Origin: DASQHY01 sp035602605
Lineage (GTDB): Bacteria > Acidobacteriota > Terriglobia > Acidiferrales > UBA7541
Reading direction: 5' to 3'
Length of the DNA stretch: 64,000 nt
Assembly: GCA_035602605.1 (NCBI GenBank)
Contig: DATNLZ010000088.1
Coordinates: 65,572 to 129,571, forward strand
Shown here: positions 1-9,469 of the stretch, piece after piece
Layout: every line of letters starts with the position of its first letter
Position numbering within the stretch: the first letter of the stretch is position 1
Translations under genes and position numbers: made by a program
Notes under the pieces: generated by a model
What the model saw: the letters and a program-made list of their open reading frames with translations, nothing else
Databases searched by the model: none
What the model was told of the DNA's origin: nothing

Positions 1-133
1 TGTTTCAAGGCTTTACCGTGCCTCACGAGTTCAAAGTGCGCAGCACGTTATTCGAAGCGCGGAACTGGAACCTTCTTCGGGCTCCCGACAACGTAAAACG
101 CGATTGGACCAAGAGGTCTTCGCGGAGGCGGGC

Positions 134-3100
134 ATGAAAAGCAAGACTCGGGTGTTCGTCTGGTCAGTATGTTTAATAGCAGCAAGCGCTGTGATATCAG
201 CTCCGGCGGGAGGGCAAGTTGCCGGAGGCACGATACTAGGCACCATAACCGACCCCACAGGTGCGGTCATTTCCGACGCACAAATCTCCGTTACCAATCT
301 GAAGACGAATGTGGTGCGCGAAACCACCACGAATAGCGACGGGTTTTACACGGTGCCTAACCTACTGCCTGGAGACTATGTAATCGCCGCGACGGCGACG
401 GGTTTTGCCAAAAGCGTAGCCTCGGGCGTAACTCTCACAGTCGGGGCTCAGCAGCTTGTGAATCTGAGCCTGCGAGTCGGTACCAGCGCACAACGGATTG
501 AAGTTACCGGCGCAGCGCCCACGGTCGACTTAACAACATCAACCGTTAGCGGTGTTGTCAACTCCACTACCATTCGTGAGCTGCCGATTAACGGGCGGGA
601 CTGGACGCAGTTGGCGACCCTGCAACCCGGGGTTGCCACCATTAACACTCAGCCGAGCATTTCTAATCTTAGCTCGGGAAGAGGTCAGCGCGGCTTCGGT
701 GTTCAAATGACCATCTCCGGGGGCCGGCCTCAGCAAAACAACTACCGGTTAGACGGCGTCAGTATCAATGACTTCTCAAACGGAGCTCCGGGCAGTGCCT
801 TGGGAGCTACATTCGGCGTAGAGGCCATCCAGCAATTTTCCGTCTTAACCAGTGCCTACAACGCGGAGTACGGCAAATCCTCCGGCGGCGTTATCAATGC
901 CATTACGCGGTCAGGAGCCAACGACTTTCACGGCGACGTGTATGAGTTCCTTCGGAACAGTGCGCTCGATGCGCGAAACTTTTTTGATAGGGCCGGGGTT
1001 CCGCCGTTTCGGCGAAATCAGTTTGGAGCCGCGGGCGGCGGACCTATCCGCAAGGACAGCACATTCATATTCGCAAATTATGAGGGGTTGCGTCAGTCGC
1101 TGGGAGTTACGAACACGACCACCACTCCGTCCGCGAGAGCGCGTGCCGGAATTCTTCTCGACAAAACTGTGACAGTCGATCCGCTGGTGCGGCCGTTCCT
1201 GGATTTGTATCCGTTGCCAAATGTAGACCCGCAGGCGGGAGGAGAGAGAGGGAAGTTTATTATTACCACGCAGCAACTGACGCTCGAAGACTTTTTCACC
1301 ACTCGAGTCGACCACCGATTTTCGAGCAAGGATGCTCTGGCTGGAACCTACCTATTCGATCGTTCCAACGTCACGCAGCCTGATGAGTTCAACAACAAAT
1401 TGGTCAATTTTCACACCCGACAACAAGTTCTTGCTGTCGAAGAGACCCACATCTTCAGCCCCCAGGCGCTAAACTCGGTGCGATTCGGATTGTCTCGCGA
1501 GCCGGCTTTGATCGGGGACACTTCGACGGCGACCAATTCGCAGGCGACGAATCTGTCGTTGGGCTTTGTGCCCGGCCTGCCCGCGGGAGGGTTGCGGATT
1601 CCGGGAATAACGAATTTTAGCGGTGGGAGGAATGGCGTTTCCTTCTACAACTTCCACTGGACCTCGATACAAGCTTATGACGATTTTTTTCTCACTCGAG
1701 GTTTGCACGCTATCAAGCTGGGCTTCGCTTTCGAACGAATTCGCAACAACATTCTTTCCGCGAGCAACCCTAATGGGGTGTTTTCGTTCGGCTCACTGGA
1801 GAATTTTCTCACGAACAAACCGCGCATTTTGACGGCTTCGCCGCCAGGAACGGTTACCCCTCGGGGTCTCCGCCAAAGCATCGTCGCCGGTTACATCCAG
1901 GACGACTGGCGCTGGCGTACTAACCTTACCCTGAACTTAGGTTTGCGGTACGAGATGGCGACTGTACCGACAGAGGTGCACGGAAAGATTTCGACATTGC
2001 GACACGTCACCGATAACAACTCGCTGAACCATCTGGGAGACCCTTTCTTTGATAACCCCACGTTGCATAACTTCGCACCGCGGATTGGCTTTTCGTGGGA
2101 CCCTTTCAAGAACGGAAAGACCGCCGTCCGCGGAGGTTTTGGGCTGTACGACAGCCTGCCGCTCCCGTACTTGTTCGAACTGCTGACGATCTCTGCGGCT
2201 CCGTTTTACCAATCCTTTTCGGCCGGCTCCTTGCCGGCTGGCACATTCCCATCCGGAGCATTCCAGCTGATTAATGGCAATCCGGCGGCCCTGCGCTACA
2301 CCTACATTGAGCCTCACCCGCACCGCAACTATGTGATGCAGTGGAATCTGAACATCCAGCGCGATCTGGGGAAAAATCTGATGACTTCTGTCGGTTACGT
2401 ATCGTCACGGGGCGTACACCAACCATTTCGCGTAGACGACATGAACCTGGTGCTTCCCACGCTTACGCCGCAGGGCTACCTGTGGCCTTCCGATAAGGAT
2501 AAGAGCGTAAAAGTAAATCCCAGCGTGGGACTGCTCAACGGACTGATGTGGAGCGAAAATACATTTTACCACGCGCTGGAGGCGCAGGTGAAGAAGTTAA
2601 TGGGCCACGGCTTCCAGCTTCAGGGAAGCTTCACATGGAGCAAGAGCATCGATAGCGGTTCGGCGACCATCGCGGGCGATTCGTTTGCAAATTCTCAGTC
2701 CAGTTTGCCTTGGTTCGCTCCGAGGCTGGCTCGTGGCTTGTCCGATTTCAATGTCGGAAGGAATTTGGTCATCAGCTATACGTGGAATATCCCAACACCC
2801 AGGTCTTTGCCCAGCGCAGCCAGCTTCGCTCTCGGCGGGTGGGAGCTAGGTGGTATCTACCAGGCCAGGGACGGACAGCCTTTCAGTGCGATCATTGGCG
2901 GTGATCCGCTGGGGGAGAAGAGCTCCGATACAACGGGCAGCGCCGATGCTCCCAACCGGGTATCGGGTCCGGGATGCCAATCGCTGGTCAATCCAGGACA
3001 TTCCGAGAATTACATCAAGCTGGAGTGCTTTACCTTTCCTAGCCCAAAAAATCTTCGTGGGAATCTGGGCCGAAACACTTTGACTGGGCCAGGCCTGTCG

Positions 3101-3334
3101 AACTTTGATTTTTTGCTGGTTAAGAACACTCACATTCCGAAGGGTTCTGAGACGTTTAACATTCAATTCCGGTGGGAGATTTTTAATCTTTTCAACCGGG
3201 CCAATTTCGCGCAGCCACTCGATCACAACACCCTCTATGACGAGTTTGGAAAGCCGGTCGATTTCGCCGGATCAATTACTTCCACACAGACGCCCTCAAG
3301 GCAGATGCAGTTTGGATTAAAGGTGATTTGGTGA
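134..3334 (+). CDS. TonB-dependent receptor, Oar-like, with carboxypeptidase-regulatory-like N-terminal domain
   Basis: This is a predicted outer-membrane receptor of 1066 residues. The start chosen is the ATG at 134, behind a GGAGG at about 124, rather than an upstream in-frame ATG at 104. It has a Sec-type signal (hydrophobic run ending ISAPAGGQ), then a Cna-B/carboxypeptidase-regulatory-like beta-sandwich (GTITDPTGAVISDAQI, DGFYTVPNLLPGDY) at about residues 30-110. A plug-like region follows (RELPINGRDW, GGRPQQNNYRLDGVSINDF), then a long beta-barrel ending in an aromatic C-terminus (QFGLKVIW), as expected for Bam-dependent insertion. This architecture is common in Acidobacteriota. The substrate is unknown. 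The exported proteins downstream may share its pathway, but that is inference from position only. Confidence 0.93.
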   Translation: MKSKTRVFVWSVCLIAASAVISAPAGGQVAGGTILGTITDPTGAVISDAQISVTNLKTNVVRETTTNSDGFYTVPNLLPGDYVIAATATGFAKSVASGVTLTVGAQQLVNLSLRVGTSAQRIEVTGAAPTVDLTTSTVSGVVNSTTIRELPINGRDWTQLATLQPGVATINTQPSISNLSSGRGQRGFGVQMTISGGRPQQNNYRLDGVSINDFSNGAPGSALGATFGVEAIQQFSVLTSAYNAEYGKSSGGVINAITRSGANDFHGDVYEFLRNSALDARNFFDRAGVPPFRRNQFGAAGGGPIRKDSTFIFANYEGLRQSLGVTNTTTTPSARARAGILLDKTVTVDPLVRPFLDLYPLPNVDPQAGGERGKFIITTQQLTLEDFFTTRVDHRFSSKDALAGTYLFDRSNVTQPDEFNNKLVNFHTRQQVLAVEETHIFSPQALNSVRFGLSREPALIGDTSTATNSQATNLSLGFVPGLPAGGLRIPGITNFSGGRNGVSFYNFHWTSIQAYDDFFLTRGLHAIKLGFAFERIRNNILSASNPNGVFSFGSLENFLTNKPRILTASPPGTVTPRGLRQSIVAGYIQDDWRWRTNLTLNLGLRYEMATVPTEVHGKISTLRHVTDNNSLNHLGDPFFDNPTLHNFAPRIGFSWDPFKNGKTAVRGGFGLYDSLPLPYLFELLTISAAPFYQSFSAGSLPAGTFPSGAFQLINGNPAALRYTYIEPHPHRNYVMQWNLNIQRDLGKNLMTSVGYVSSRGVHQPFRVDDMNLVLPTLTPQGYLWPSDKDKSVKVNPSVGLLNGLMWSENTFYHALEAQVKKLMGHGFQLQGSFTWSKSIDSGSATIAGDSFANSQSSLPWFAPRLARGLSDFNVGRNLVISYTWNIPTPRSLPSAASFALGGWELGGIYQARDGQPFSAIIGGDPLGEKSSDTTGSADAPNRVSGPGCQSLVNPGHSENYIKLECFTFPSPKNLRGNLGRNTLTGPGLSNFDFLLVKNTHIPKGSETFNIQFRWEIFNLFNRANFAQPLDHNTLYDEFGKPVDFAGSITSTQTPSRQMQFGLKVIW

Positions 3335-3409
3335 AAAAAGCGAGCGTTTTTTCGCGCTCACTCTCATGCAAGGTTCCGTAAGCGACGCGTAGATCAAAGG
3401 AGGAAGGCG

Positions 3410-3892
3410 ATGAAGTTGAAAAAGGCGTGCGCGATGTTGGCGTTGTTGGTGGTCTTCATATGCGCAGTATCGTCGGTTGCCCAGGTAACCCCGGACACTC
3501 ACATTTACGCTCAGAAATTGGTTGATGAAATCATTGCCAAGCACCCTGAACTGAAACAGATCGGCCTGCACACGACACCCCCGAACAGCTCGCAAAGCGT
3601 CATCATCGCAATCAACGACAGGAAAAAAATCGGCAAGAAATCGGACCCCGATGACTTGGAGGTTATGAAGACCGGGAAGCCTTCCGCAGAGTTGATAGAG
3701 AGAAAGGGAATCTACGATCTTGGATTCCCACTATTGGACCGATCGGGAACGATTATAGGAACTGCTGTCATGGAGATCAAGCTATCCGCCGAGAGCACCA
3801 AAGACGGCGCCCTGAGCCGGGGCAAGATCATTCAGGAAGAGCTCCGAAAGGAAATTCCGTCAAAAGAAAAACTTTTCGAAAAAGTTCACTAG
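3410..3892 (+). CDS. Small secreted protein of unknown function, possibly Cache/PAS-like
   Basis: The protein has 160 residues and a clear Sec signal peptide ending near VSSVAQ. It sits behind a strong Shine-Dalgarno (AAAGGAGG). The mature part has a predicted alpha/beta character. The stretch GIYDLGFPLLDRSGTIIGTAVMEIKLS resembles the strand-turn-strand core of periplasmic single Cache sensor domains, but there is no membrane anchor or output domain. It lies 75 bases after the TonB receptor and 101 bases before the first propeller gene, so co-transcription is plausible. I do not recognise the family with certainty. Confidence 0.8.
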   Translation: MKLKKACAMLALLVVFICAVSSVAQVTPDTHIYAQKLVDEIIAKHPELKQIGLHTTPPNSSQSVIIAINDRKKIGKKSDPDDLEVMKTGKPSAELIERKGIYDLGFPLLDRSGTIIGTAVMEIKLSAESTKDGALSRGKIIQEELRKEIPSKEKLFEKVH

Positions 3893-3993
3893 AACCTTCC
3901 GATTCGTCGATTCGTTAGATGGCGGCTAATGGCGACTCTTTATTCGGCTGAACGTCGAGCGCTGGACAACTCGGGGTAAAGGAGAAACACAGA

Positions 3994-5010
3994 GTGAAAC
4001 GATATCTGCTGATCGGTCTGGTGGCGATTGCAGTCGGGGCCGTAGTTGGATGGGCGCGGCAAGGCGGCGCGGGACTTCCGCTGCGCCTCGCAAAATCGAT
4101 CGCTCTTCCGAAGGGCTTTTCGCATTTCGACCACTTTGGCGCGGATGCGAAAGGCAATCGTCTGTTCGCTACGTTTGAAGATCACAATACGGTTGAGGTA
4201 TTCGATCTAACGACGGGTAAGACTCTTCGCAGTATTCCGGGATTCAGCGTACCGCACAACGTTCTGTACCTACCGGACCTCAACGAAGTGGTCATCACCG
4301 ACGGAGCCGGAACCTTCACTTTGCTCCGCGGGGACACTCTGGAAAGAATTACTACCGTTAAGCTCGCGATCAACGCAGATTTCGTGGTCTACGATCCACG
4401 GCTGCAGCTTTTTTATGTAACCAACGGCGGGCACGCGGCGAAGATGACATATGGCTTGATTAGCGTGCTGGACAAAAAAGGTAAACACCTCGATGACATA
4501 AAGATCGATGGGGCACACATCGAATTTTTGGCAGCGGAACGATCAGGGCCCAGAATGTTTGTTGGCATTACGGACAAGCACGCCATCGGCGTCGTTGACC
4601 GTGACAAGCGCAAAGTGGTTGACGTTTGGGTGCTTCCGGATGCGGAAGAAAACATTCCATTAGTGCTGGACAAGGATCATGGGCGACTGTTCAGCGTGTC
4701 GCGTAAGCCGCCGAAGCTCTTCGTTTTCGACGTGTCCTCGGGCAAAGTTGTGGCTTCCCTTCCGAGCGTCGGTGATTCCGATGATATGGCCTATGACGCG
4801 AAGCACCGGCGGATTTACGTTTCCGGTGGCGACGGCTTCGTCAGTGTATACCAGCAAAATGACCCAGACCACTACACCCTGTTAGCCAACGTACCCACCG
4901 GGCCGGGTGGAAGTACGTCTACGTTCGTCCCTGAACTGAACCGGCTCTACGTTGGAGTTCGTCGCGGAACAACTGGCGCGGAGCTGCAAATCTTTGATGT
5001 CGTACCTTGA
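3994..5010 (+). CDS. Exported YncE-like beta-propeller protein (first copy)
   Basis: The protein has 338 residues and starts at a GTG behind TAAAGGAG at 3977-3984. It has an N-terminal signal/anchor (LIGLVAIAVGAVVGWARQ). The rest consists of repeated blade motifs such as NTVEVFDLTTGKTLRSI, GLISVLDKKGKHLDDI and KLFVFDVSSGKVVASL, typical of YncE/YVTN-type seven-bladed propellers. A paralogue of identical length lies at 5338-6354 and shares the order of the SLP..DDM.YDA, DGFVSVYQQ and DPDHY motifs. The function is unknown. Such proteins are often periplasmic binding or scaffold proteins. Confidence 0.85.
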   Translation: MKRYLLIGLVAIAVGAVVGWARQGGAGLPLRLAKSIALPKGFSHFDHFGADAKGNRLFATFEDHNTVEVFDLTTGKTLRSIPGFSVPHNVLYLPDLNEVVITDGAGTFTLLRGDTLERITTVKLAINADFVVYDPRLQLFYVTNGGHAAKMTYGLISVLDKKGKHLDDIKIDGAHIEFLAAERSGPRMFVGITDKHAIGVVDRDKRKVVDVWVLPDAEENIPLVLDKDHGRLFSVSRKPPKLFVFDVSSGKVVASLPSVGDSDDMAYDAKHRRIYVSGGDGFVSVYQQNDPDHYTLLANVPTGPGGSTSTFVPELNRLYVGVRRGTTGAELQIFDVVP

Positions 5011-5337
5011 GGCAGCCGGGCAGACCGACACCATGTCCGTACGGCAGTCGGAGTAGGGATCATGATTGCTCACAACGCCGAGTCGGCCCGGGGAGTTTCA
5101 CCTCGCGATATCGGTGCACCCGATGGAGCCTTCCGCTCTCCTACAGCGTCGGCGTCCCGGAGGAAGATTCTTACGCGGCTGAATACCCGGCCCGCACGTT
5201 CCCCTGTCCATGCTTCGCCGCCGCCCTTGCGAGCGGCTCCGCATGACTCGGGGCCGATGTGGGTCGCTACATCACATTCGTATGACTTTTGCATTCACTA
5301 CACCTCGCCGGTTTAACCGGCGCACAGGAGATCAGCT
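5011..5337 (+). other. Intergenic region between the two propeller genes
   Basis: There is no credible coding sequence here; the short open frames lack ribosome sites and family motifs. The only clear structure is the perfect palindrome at 5306-5322, described separately. Confidence 0.5.
5306..5322. promoter_or_regulatory. 17-bp perfect palindrome just upstream of second propeller gene
   Basis: CGCCGGTT-T-AACCGGCG has 8-base arms around a single central T. It lies 4 bases before the AGGAG ribosome site of the gene starting at 5338. It could be a repressor operator or a 5'-UTR hairpin. The short central base favours a DNA-binding site over an RNA hairpin. Confidence 0.5.
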
Positions 5338-6354
5338 ATGAGAAGGATGCTGTGGGGTTCGCTGATTGTCTCTGGCAGTCTGCTTTTTGGCTCATGGATG
5401 GGAGCGCAGACCCCGCCCTTGAAGCTCGCGCAGGTCATATCCTTGCCGGACGTGAAGAGCGGCGATTTTGACCACTTCGCCCTTGATCTACCGGGCAACC
5501 GCCTGTTTTTGACAGGAGAACAGAACAAGTCTATCGAGGTGTTCGACCTTCGGAGCAACAAACGCATTCACTCGATTAAGGGTGTGGATACGCCGCATTC
5601 CGTGGTTTTTCTTCCAGACACCGACCAGCTACTGGTCATTGACGGCGGCGACGGTACGCTGAAGTGCTTTGACACCAAGAAATATGCAGTGACCGATACT
5701 GTCAAACTAGAACTTGCGGCAGATTCCGCGGCTTACGATTCTGCCAGGCATCTGCTCTACGTCGCCAGTGGTGGTGAAGAGGCAAACATGGACCGTACCA
5801 TGATCAACATAGTGGACACGAGCACACGAAAGCGTGTTGCGGACATCACCGTCGACTCTAAGAATATAGAAGCGATGGCGTTGGAACAGAACGGCCCGAG
5901 GCTCTATGTCAATATTCGAGATCGCGGTCTAGTTGGGGTTATCGACAGAGACAAGAGAACCTTGATTTCCACCTGGACCCTGGACGGACTGCAAGGGAAT
6001 ACCCCGATCGCTTTGGACGAACCCAATCACCGGCTTTTCGTGGTCGGCCGAAAGCCAGCGAAGCTGCTGGTTTTAGATTCGCAGTCGGGCAAAGTCATTA
6101 CCAGCTTGCCGAGCGCCCCCATGGCCGATGATATGGTCTTCGACGCGGCAAGCAAACGGATTTACGTTGCTTGTGATGGCTTTGTCAGCGTCTACCACCA
6201 GCAGGATGCCGATCACTATAAGGAGATCGCCCGAATTCCCACAACCTTCCGAGCGAAGACCGCTATCCTAGTGCCCGCGATGCATCGCTACTACGTTGCC
6301 GCTCCTCGCCATGGCCAGCACTCCGCCGAAGTCAGAGTCTACGATGTCCAATAG
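5338..6354 (+). CDS. Exported YncE-like beta-propeller protein (second copy)
   Basis: The protein has 338 residues and an ATG start behind CAGGAG. It has a Sec signal (SLIVSGSLLFGSWMGAQ) followed by blade repeats (KSIEVFDLRSNKRIHSI, KLLVLDSQSGKVITSL, DGFVSVYHQQDADHY). It is clearly a paralogue of the preceding propeller: same length, same order of motifs and the same GDFDHFALD/SHFDHFGAD N-terminal element. The duplication points to a local role, probably in the periplasm. No enzyme motif is visible. Confidence 0.85.
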   Translation: MRRMLWGSLIVSGSLLFGSWMGAQTPPLKLAQVISLPDVKSGDFDHFALDLPGNRLFLTGEQNKSIEVFDLRSNKRIHSIKGVDTPHSVVFLPDTDQLLVIDGGDGTLKCFDTKKYAVTDTVKLELAADSAAYDSARHLLYVASGGEEANMDRTMINIVDTSTRKRVADITVDSKNIEAMALEQNGPRLYVNIRDRGLVGVIDRDKRTLISTWTLDGLQGNTPIALDEPNHRLFVVGRKPAKLLVLDSQSGKVITSLPSAPMADDMVFDAASKRIYVACDGFVSVYHQQDADHYKEIARIPTTFRAKTAILVPAMHRYYVAAPRHGQHSAEVRVYDVQ

Positions 6355-6788
6355 AGGCAAGAGCCCGCGGTTTCGGAATGGCGGCAATGGCCATCTCCAT
6401 ATGGGGTGAGCCGTGTTGCCCCGTGGGCGCCTCCGCACCGCTCGGTGCCTTCTGAGCCATACATATGGAAACCGTTGCCGGCGAGAATCGTTGGCTCGGT
6501 GCTGGGTTTCGTCAACGCTTGCTAACAAAGAAATCGTTGAAAGGTCAGTAATGCTTGATGCATATTGGCTGCCCGCCAGGCCGCCTGGTCGGCGCCAGGA
6601 TCGTTCTCGTTGTTTGGGCTTCGCTACGCCCCGCGCTGGCGCGGGAACCCAAGCGCCGCCACAATCTGGGCGGATGCGTGCAGTCGGCCTGAGGGAAATA
6701 ATGTGACTTGCGATACCCCACGGTCTTCGGAGCAGTGTTCCCGATATATCCGCGCTAACGCCGCTGCTATCGGCGGAGGCAAGATGAA
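6355..6788 (+). other. Intergenic region before the tartrate cassette
   Basis: No gene is supported. The region should contain the promoter of the tartrate cassette. A short inverted repeat CCAGG-CCG-CCTGG occurs at 6576-6588. No regulator gene is encoded next to the cassette. Confidence 0.4.
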
Positions 6789-7862
6789 TTGCAACCAATG
6801 AAATCCTTCAACATCGCGGTCATCGCCGGAGATGGCATCGGAAAAGAAGTAGTTCCCGAAGGTATTGGCGTGCTCGAAGCAGCTGCGCAGCGTTTTGGTT
6901 TTCGCTTGCATTGGCAAGCGTTTGACTGGAGCTGCGCAACCTATGTGCACACCGGGAAAATGATGCCGGACGACGGCCTCCAGCAATTGCGGCCTTTCGA
7001 CGCCATTTTCCTCGGCGCTGTTGGCCATCCCAGCGTCCCCGATCACGTCTCGCTTTGGGGGCTTCTGATTCCCATCCGGCGCGCTTTCCGGCAGTACGTC
7101 AATCTTCGCCCGGTACGCCTTTTCGACGGAATCGACTCGCCCCTGAAGAACTGGAAGCCTGGTCAAATCGATTTCACCATCGTTCGCGAGAACAATGAGG
7201 GGGAATACTCGAACATTGGCGGACGCCTCTATGAAGGCACCGATGACGAGATGGCTGTCCAGCAAACCGTATTCACGCGGCGGGGCGTGAATCGCGTTCT
7301 GCGCTTCGCTTTCGAGTTGGCGCGCAAGAGAAACAAGCATCTGACATCGGCGACAAAATCAAACGGCATCATCCATACGATGCCCTTTTGGGACGAGTGC
7401 TTTCATGCGCTGGCCACGGAATATCCGGACATCCGCACCGATCAGTATCACATTGACATTCTTACGGCCCACTTCGTGCGCCATCCCGATTGGTTCGACG
7501 TGGTTGTGGGCTCCAATCTTTTTGGAGACATCCTTTCCGACCTCGGGCCGGCCGTCGTTGGCTCCATCGGTATCGCCCCCTCCGCGAATCTCAATCCGGA
7601 AGGGGAATATCCTTCCATGTTTGAGCCGGTCCACGGCTCGGCCCCGGATATCGCTGGAAAAGGCATCGCCAATCCCATTGGGCAGATCTGGTCAGGGGCC
7701 ATGATGCTGCGCCATCTCGGTATTCCCGATGCTGCCGATGCCGTCGAAGACGCCATCGCCGCGATTCTGGCCCAAGCAAAAGTCTGCACCCCGGATATCG
7801 GAGGAAACGCTACAACTCGGGACTTGGGCGCAGCGATTGCCAGTCAGGTCAGCCGAGCCTAG
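6789..7862 (+). CDS. Tartrate dehydrogenase/decarboxylase or D-malate dehydrogenase (isopropylmalate dehydrogenase family)
   Basis: This is an NAD-dependent beta-decarboxylating dehydrogenase of about 357 residues. Family motifs are IAVIAGDGIGKEV at the N-terminus, the substrate loop ENNEGEYSNIGGRLYEGT, the catalytic-lysine segment SATKSNG, and the metal-binding GSNLFGDILSDLGP. The EPVHGSAPDIAGKGIANP signature is also present. The absence of a leucine-recognition sequence and the neighbouring tartrate dehydratase favour tartrate/D-malate over isopropylmalate. A TTG at 6789 sits 9 bases after GGAGG (6775-6779); an ATG at 6798 is the alternative start. It is the first gene of a five-gene plus-strand cassette. 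Confidence 0.9.
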   Translation: MQPMKSFNIAVIAGDGIGKEVVPEGIGVLEAAAQRFGFRLHWQAFDWSCATYVHTGKMMPDDGLQQLRPFDAIFLGAVGHPSVPDHVSLWGLLIPIRRAFRQYVNLRPVRLFDGIDSPLKNWKPGQIDFTIVRENNEGEYSNIGGRLYEGTDDEMAVQQTVFTRRGVNRVLRFAFELARKRNKHLTSATKSNGIIHTMPFWDECFHALATEYPDIRTDQYHIDILTAHFVRHPDWFDVVVGSNLFGDILSDLGPAVVGSIGIAPSANLNPEGEYPSMFEPVHGSAPDIAGKGIANPIGQIWSGAMMLRHLGIPDAADAVEDAIAAILAQAKVCTPDIGGNATTRDLGAAIASQVSRA

Positions 7863-7923
7863 CGTGTCTTTCGTGAACGTTGGCAAGAACACGGAGGAGA
7901 CTTAAAGGTAGAGTGCCGATCCC

Positions 7924-9441
7924 ATGAAATCCAAAAGCCCCGACTTTACCGCCCCAGATCCGCCGGGCATCACTCGCCGCAGTCTTCTCGAACTAGCGGG
8001 CTTGGCCGTCACTGCGGCAGCGTTTCCTTCACCGGCCGCGAGCATTCTGCCGCCGGCCCGACAAGCCAAGACTGCGCAAGCCGCTGGCTCGGTCATAAAT
8101 GCCCTCGGCGCATATATGAGCGAAGCCGCCAAGCGTCCGCTCCCCGATGAAGTCATCGAAAAAGCAAAGCACCACATCCTGGACACCCTTGCCGCCATGA
8201 TTTCCGGGTCCAATCTGCTTCCCGGCCAACGCGCCCTGCAATTCGCACGTGCTTACGGCGGCAAAGAAGTTTCCACCGTAGCCGCCTCAAACATTTTGTG
8301 CGGACCCATTGAGGCCGCTCTCACCAACGGAATGTTGGCTCATGCCGATGAGACCGACGATTCCCACGCGCCTTCTCAGTCCCATCCGGGTTGTGCCGTT
8401 GTGCCTGCCGCTCTGGCCGCCGGCGAGCAGTTTGGCATCAGCGGAACTCATTTCCTTCGCGCCGTGGTGCTCGGCTATGACATTGGGCCTCGCGTCACGA
8501 TGACCCTCGGCGGACAGCAATTCGAAGCCGAGAGCCACTGGAGTACGCACAGCATTTCGCCGCTCTTCGGTGCCGCAGCGGCGGCCAGTTCCGCTGCCCG
8601 CTTAAGCGCTCAGCAAATGCGGTGGATGCTGGGTTACACGGCGCAACAGTGCTCCGGCCTCGGAGCGTGGAATCGCGATACCGAGCACATCCAGAAGGCT
8701 TTTCTTTTTGGGGGCATGAGCGCGCGGAGCGGTGTTACCTCCGCTCTCCTGGTTCAGTCCGGCTGGACCGGTGTCGACGACATCTTTTCCGGAAACGATA
8801 ATTTCTTCCAGGCATACAATCCACACGCCGACCCGTCCGGATTGATCGACAAATTGGGAGAGCGCTACGAGGTCGCGCGCACCAATATCAAGAAATGGCC
8901 TGTGGGCTCGCCGATCCAAGCCGCTCTGGACGCTCTCGAACTCCTCCGCAAACAGCGTCCCTTCGACGCCGATCAGGTGCAGCAGTTGACGGTCCGGCTG
9001 GCCACCGCCGAAGCCGCGATCGTCAACAACCGCGAGATTCCGGACATTTGTGTCCAGCACATGCTTGGCGTCGCGCTGCTGGATAACAGCGTCACGTTCG
9101 CATCAGCACATGACCGAGTGCGCATGAAAGACCCAGCCGTGTTGCGCGAGCGCGCCAAGATCACTCTTCTGCCCGACGACGAGCTCGAGCGCCTTATGCC
9201 CTTGCGTGTGGCCGTCCTGGAAATCACGCTGGTGGACGGCACCCACCTGGTCCGCCGTGTCGACAATGTTCGCGGTACTCCCGAAAATCCCATGATCCGC
9301 GACGAAGTCATGGCTAAGGCCAGCGATCTGATCACCCCCGTCCTGGGCACGCCGAAGTGCGCGAGTCTCATCAGAAAGGTATTGGACCTCGAAAGCGTTT
9401 CTGACATTCGCGAGCTGCGGCTTCTGCTGCAAACTTCATGA
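7924..9441 (+). CDS. MmgE/PrpD family protein with Tat signal (copy 1)
   Basis: The protein has 505 residues. The family covers 2-methylcitrate dehydratase, cis-aconitate decarboxylase and iminodisuccinate epimerase. Hallmarks seen are the helical N-terminal domain, NGMLAHADETDDSH with the conserved His/Asp cluster, SHPGCAVVPAALAAGEQF, and the C-terminal KDPAVLRERAKI segment. Unusually, it begins with a long n-region and ITRRSLLELAG followed by a hydrophobic Ala-rich stretch, which is a classical twin-arginine signal. Export of a PrpD-fold protein is unexpected because characterised members are cytosolic. It sits between the dehydrogenase and the tartrate dehydratase, so a dehydratase or epimerase role on a hydroxy-dicarboxylate is inferred. 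Confidence 0.9.
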   Translation: MKSKSPDFTAPDPPGITRRSLLELAGLAVTAAAFPSPAASILPPARQAKTAQAAGSVINALGAYMSEAAKRPLPDEVIEKAKHHILDTLAAMISGSNLLPGQRALQFARAYGGKEVSTVAASNILCGPIEAALTNGMLAHADETDDSHAPSQSHPGCAVVPAALAAGEQFGISGTHFLRAVVLGYDIGPRVTMTLGGQQFEAESHWSTHSISPLFGAAAAASSAARLSAQQMRWMLGYTAQQCSGLGAWNRDTEHIQKAFLFGGMSARSGVTSALLVQSGWTGVDDIFSGNDNFFQAYNPHADPSGLIDKLGERYEVARTNIKKWPVGSPIQAALDALELLRKQRPFDADQVQQLTVRLATAEAAIVNNREIPDICVQHMLGVALLDNSVTFASAHDRVRMKDPAVLRERAKITLLPDDELERLMPLRVAVLEITLVDGTHLVRRVDNVRGTPENPMIRDEVMAKASDLITPVLGTPKCASLIRKVLDLESVSDIRELRLLLQTS

Positions 9442-9469
9442 CCGCTTACCTCCAACAACCGGTGAAATC

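Noticed and set aside
3339..3358. Intrinsic terminator after the TonB receptor
   Set aside because: The possible stem GAGCG/CGCTC is only five bases with the T-run in the loop, which is not a convincing terminator.
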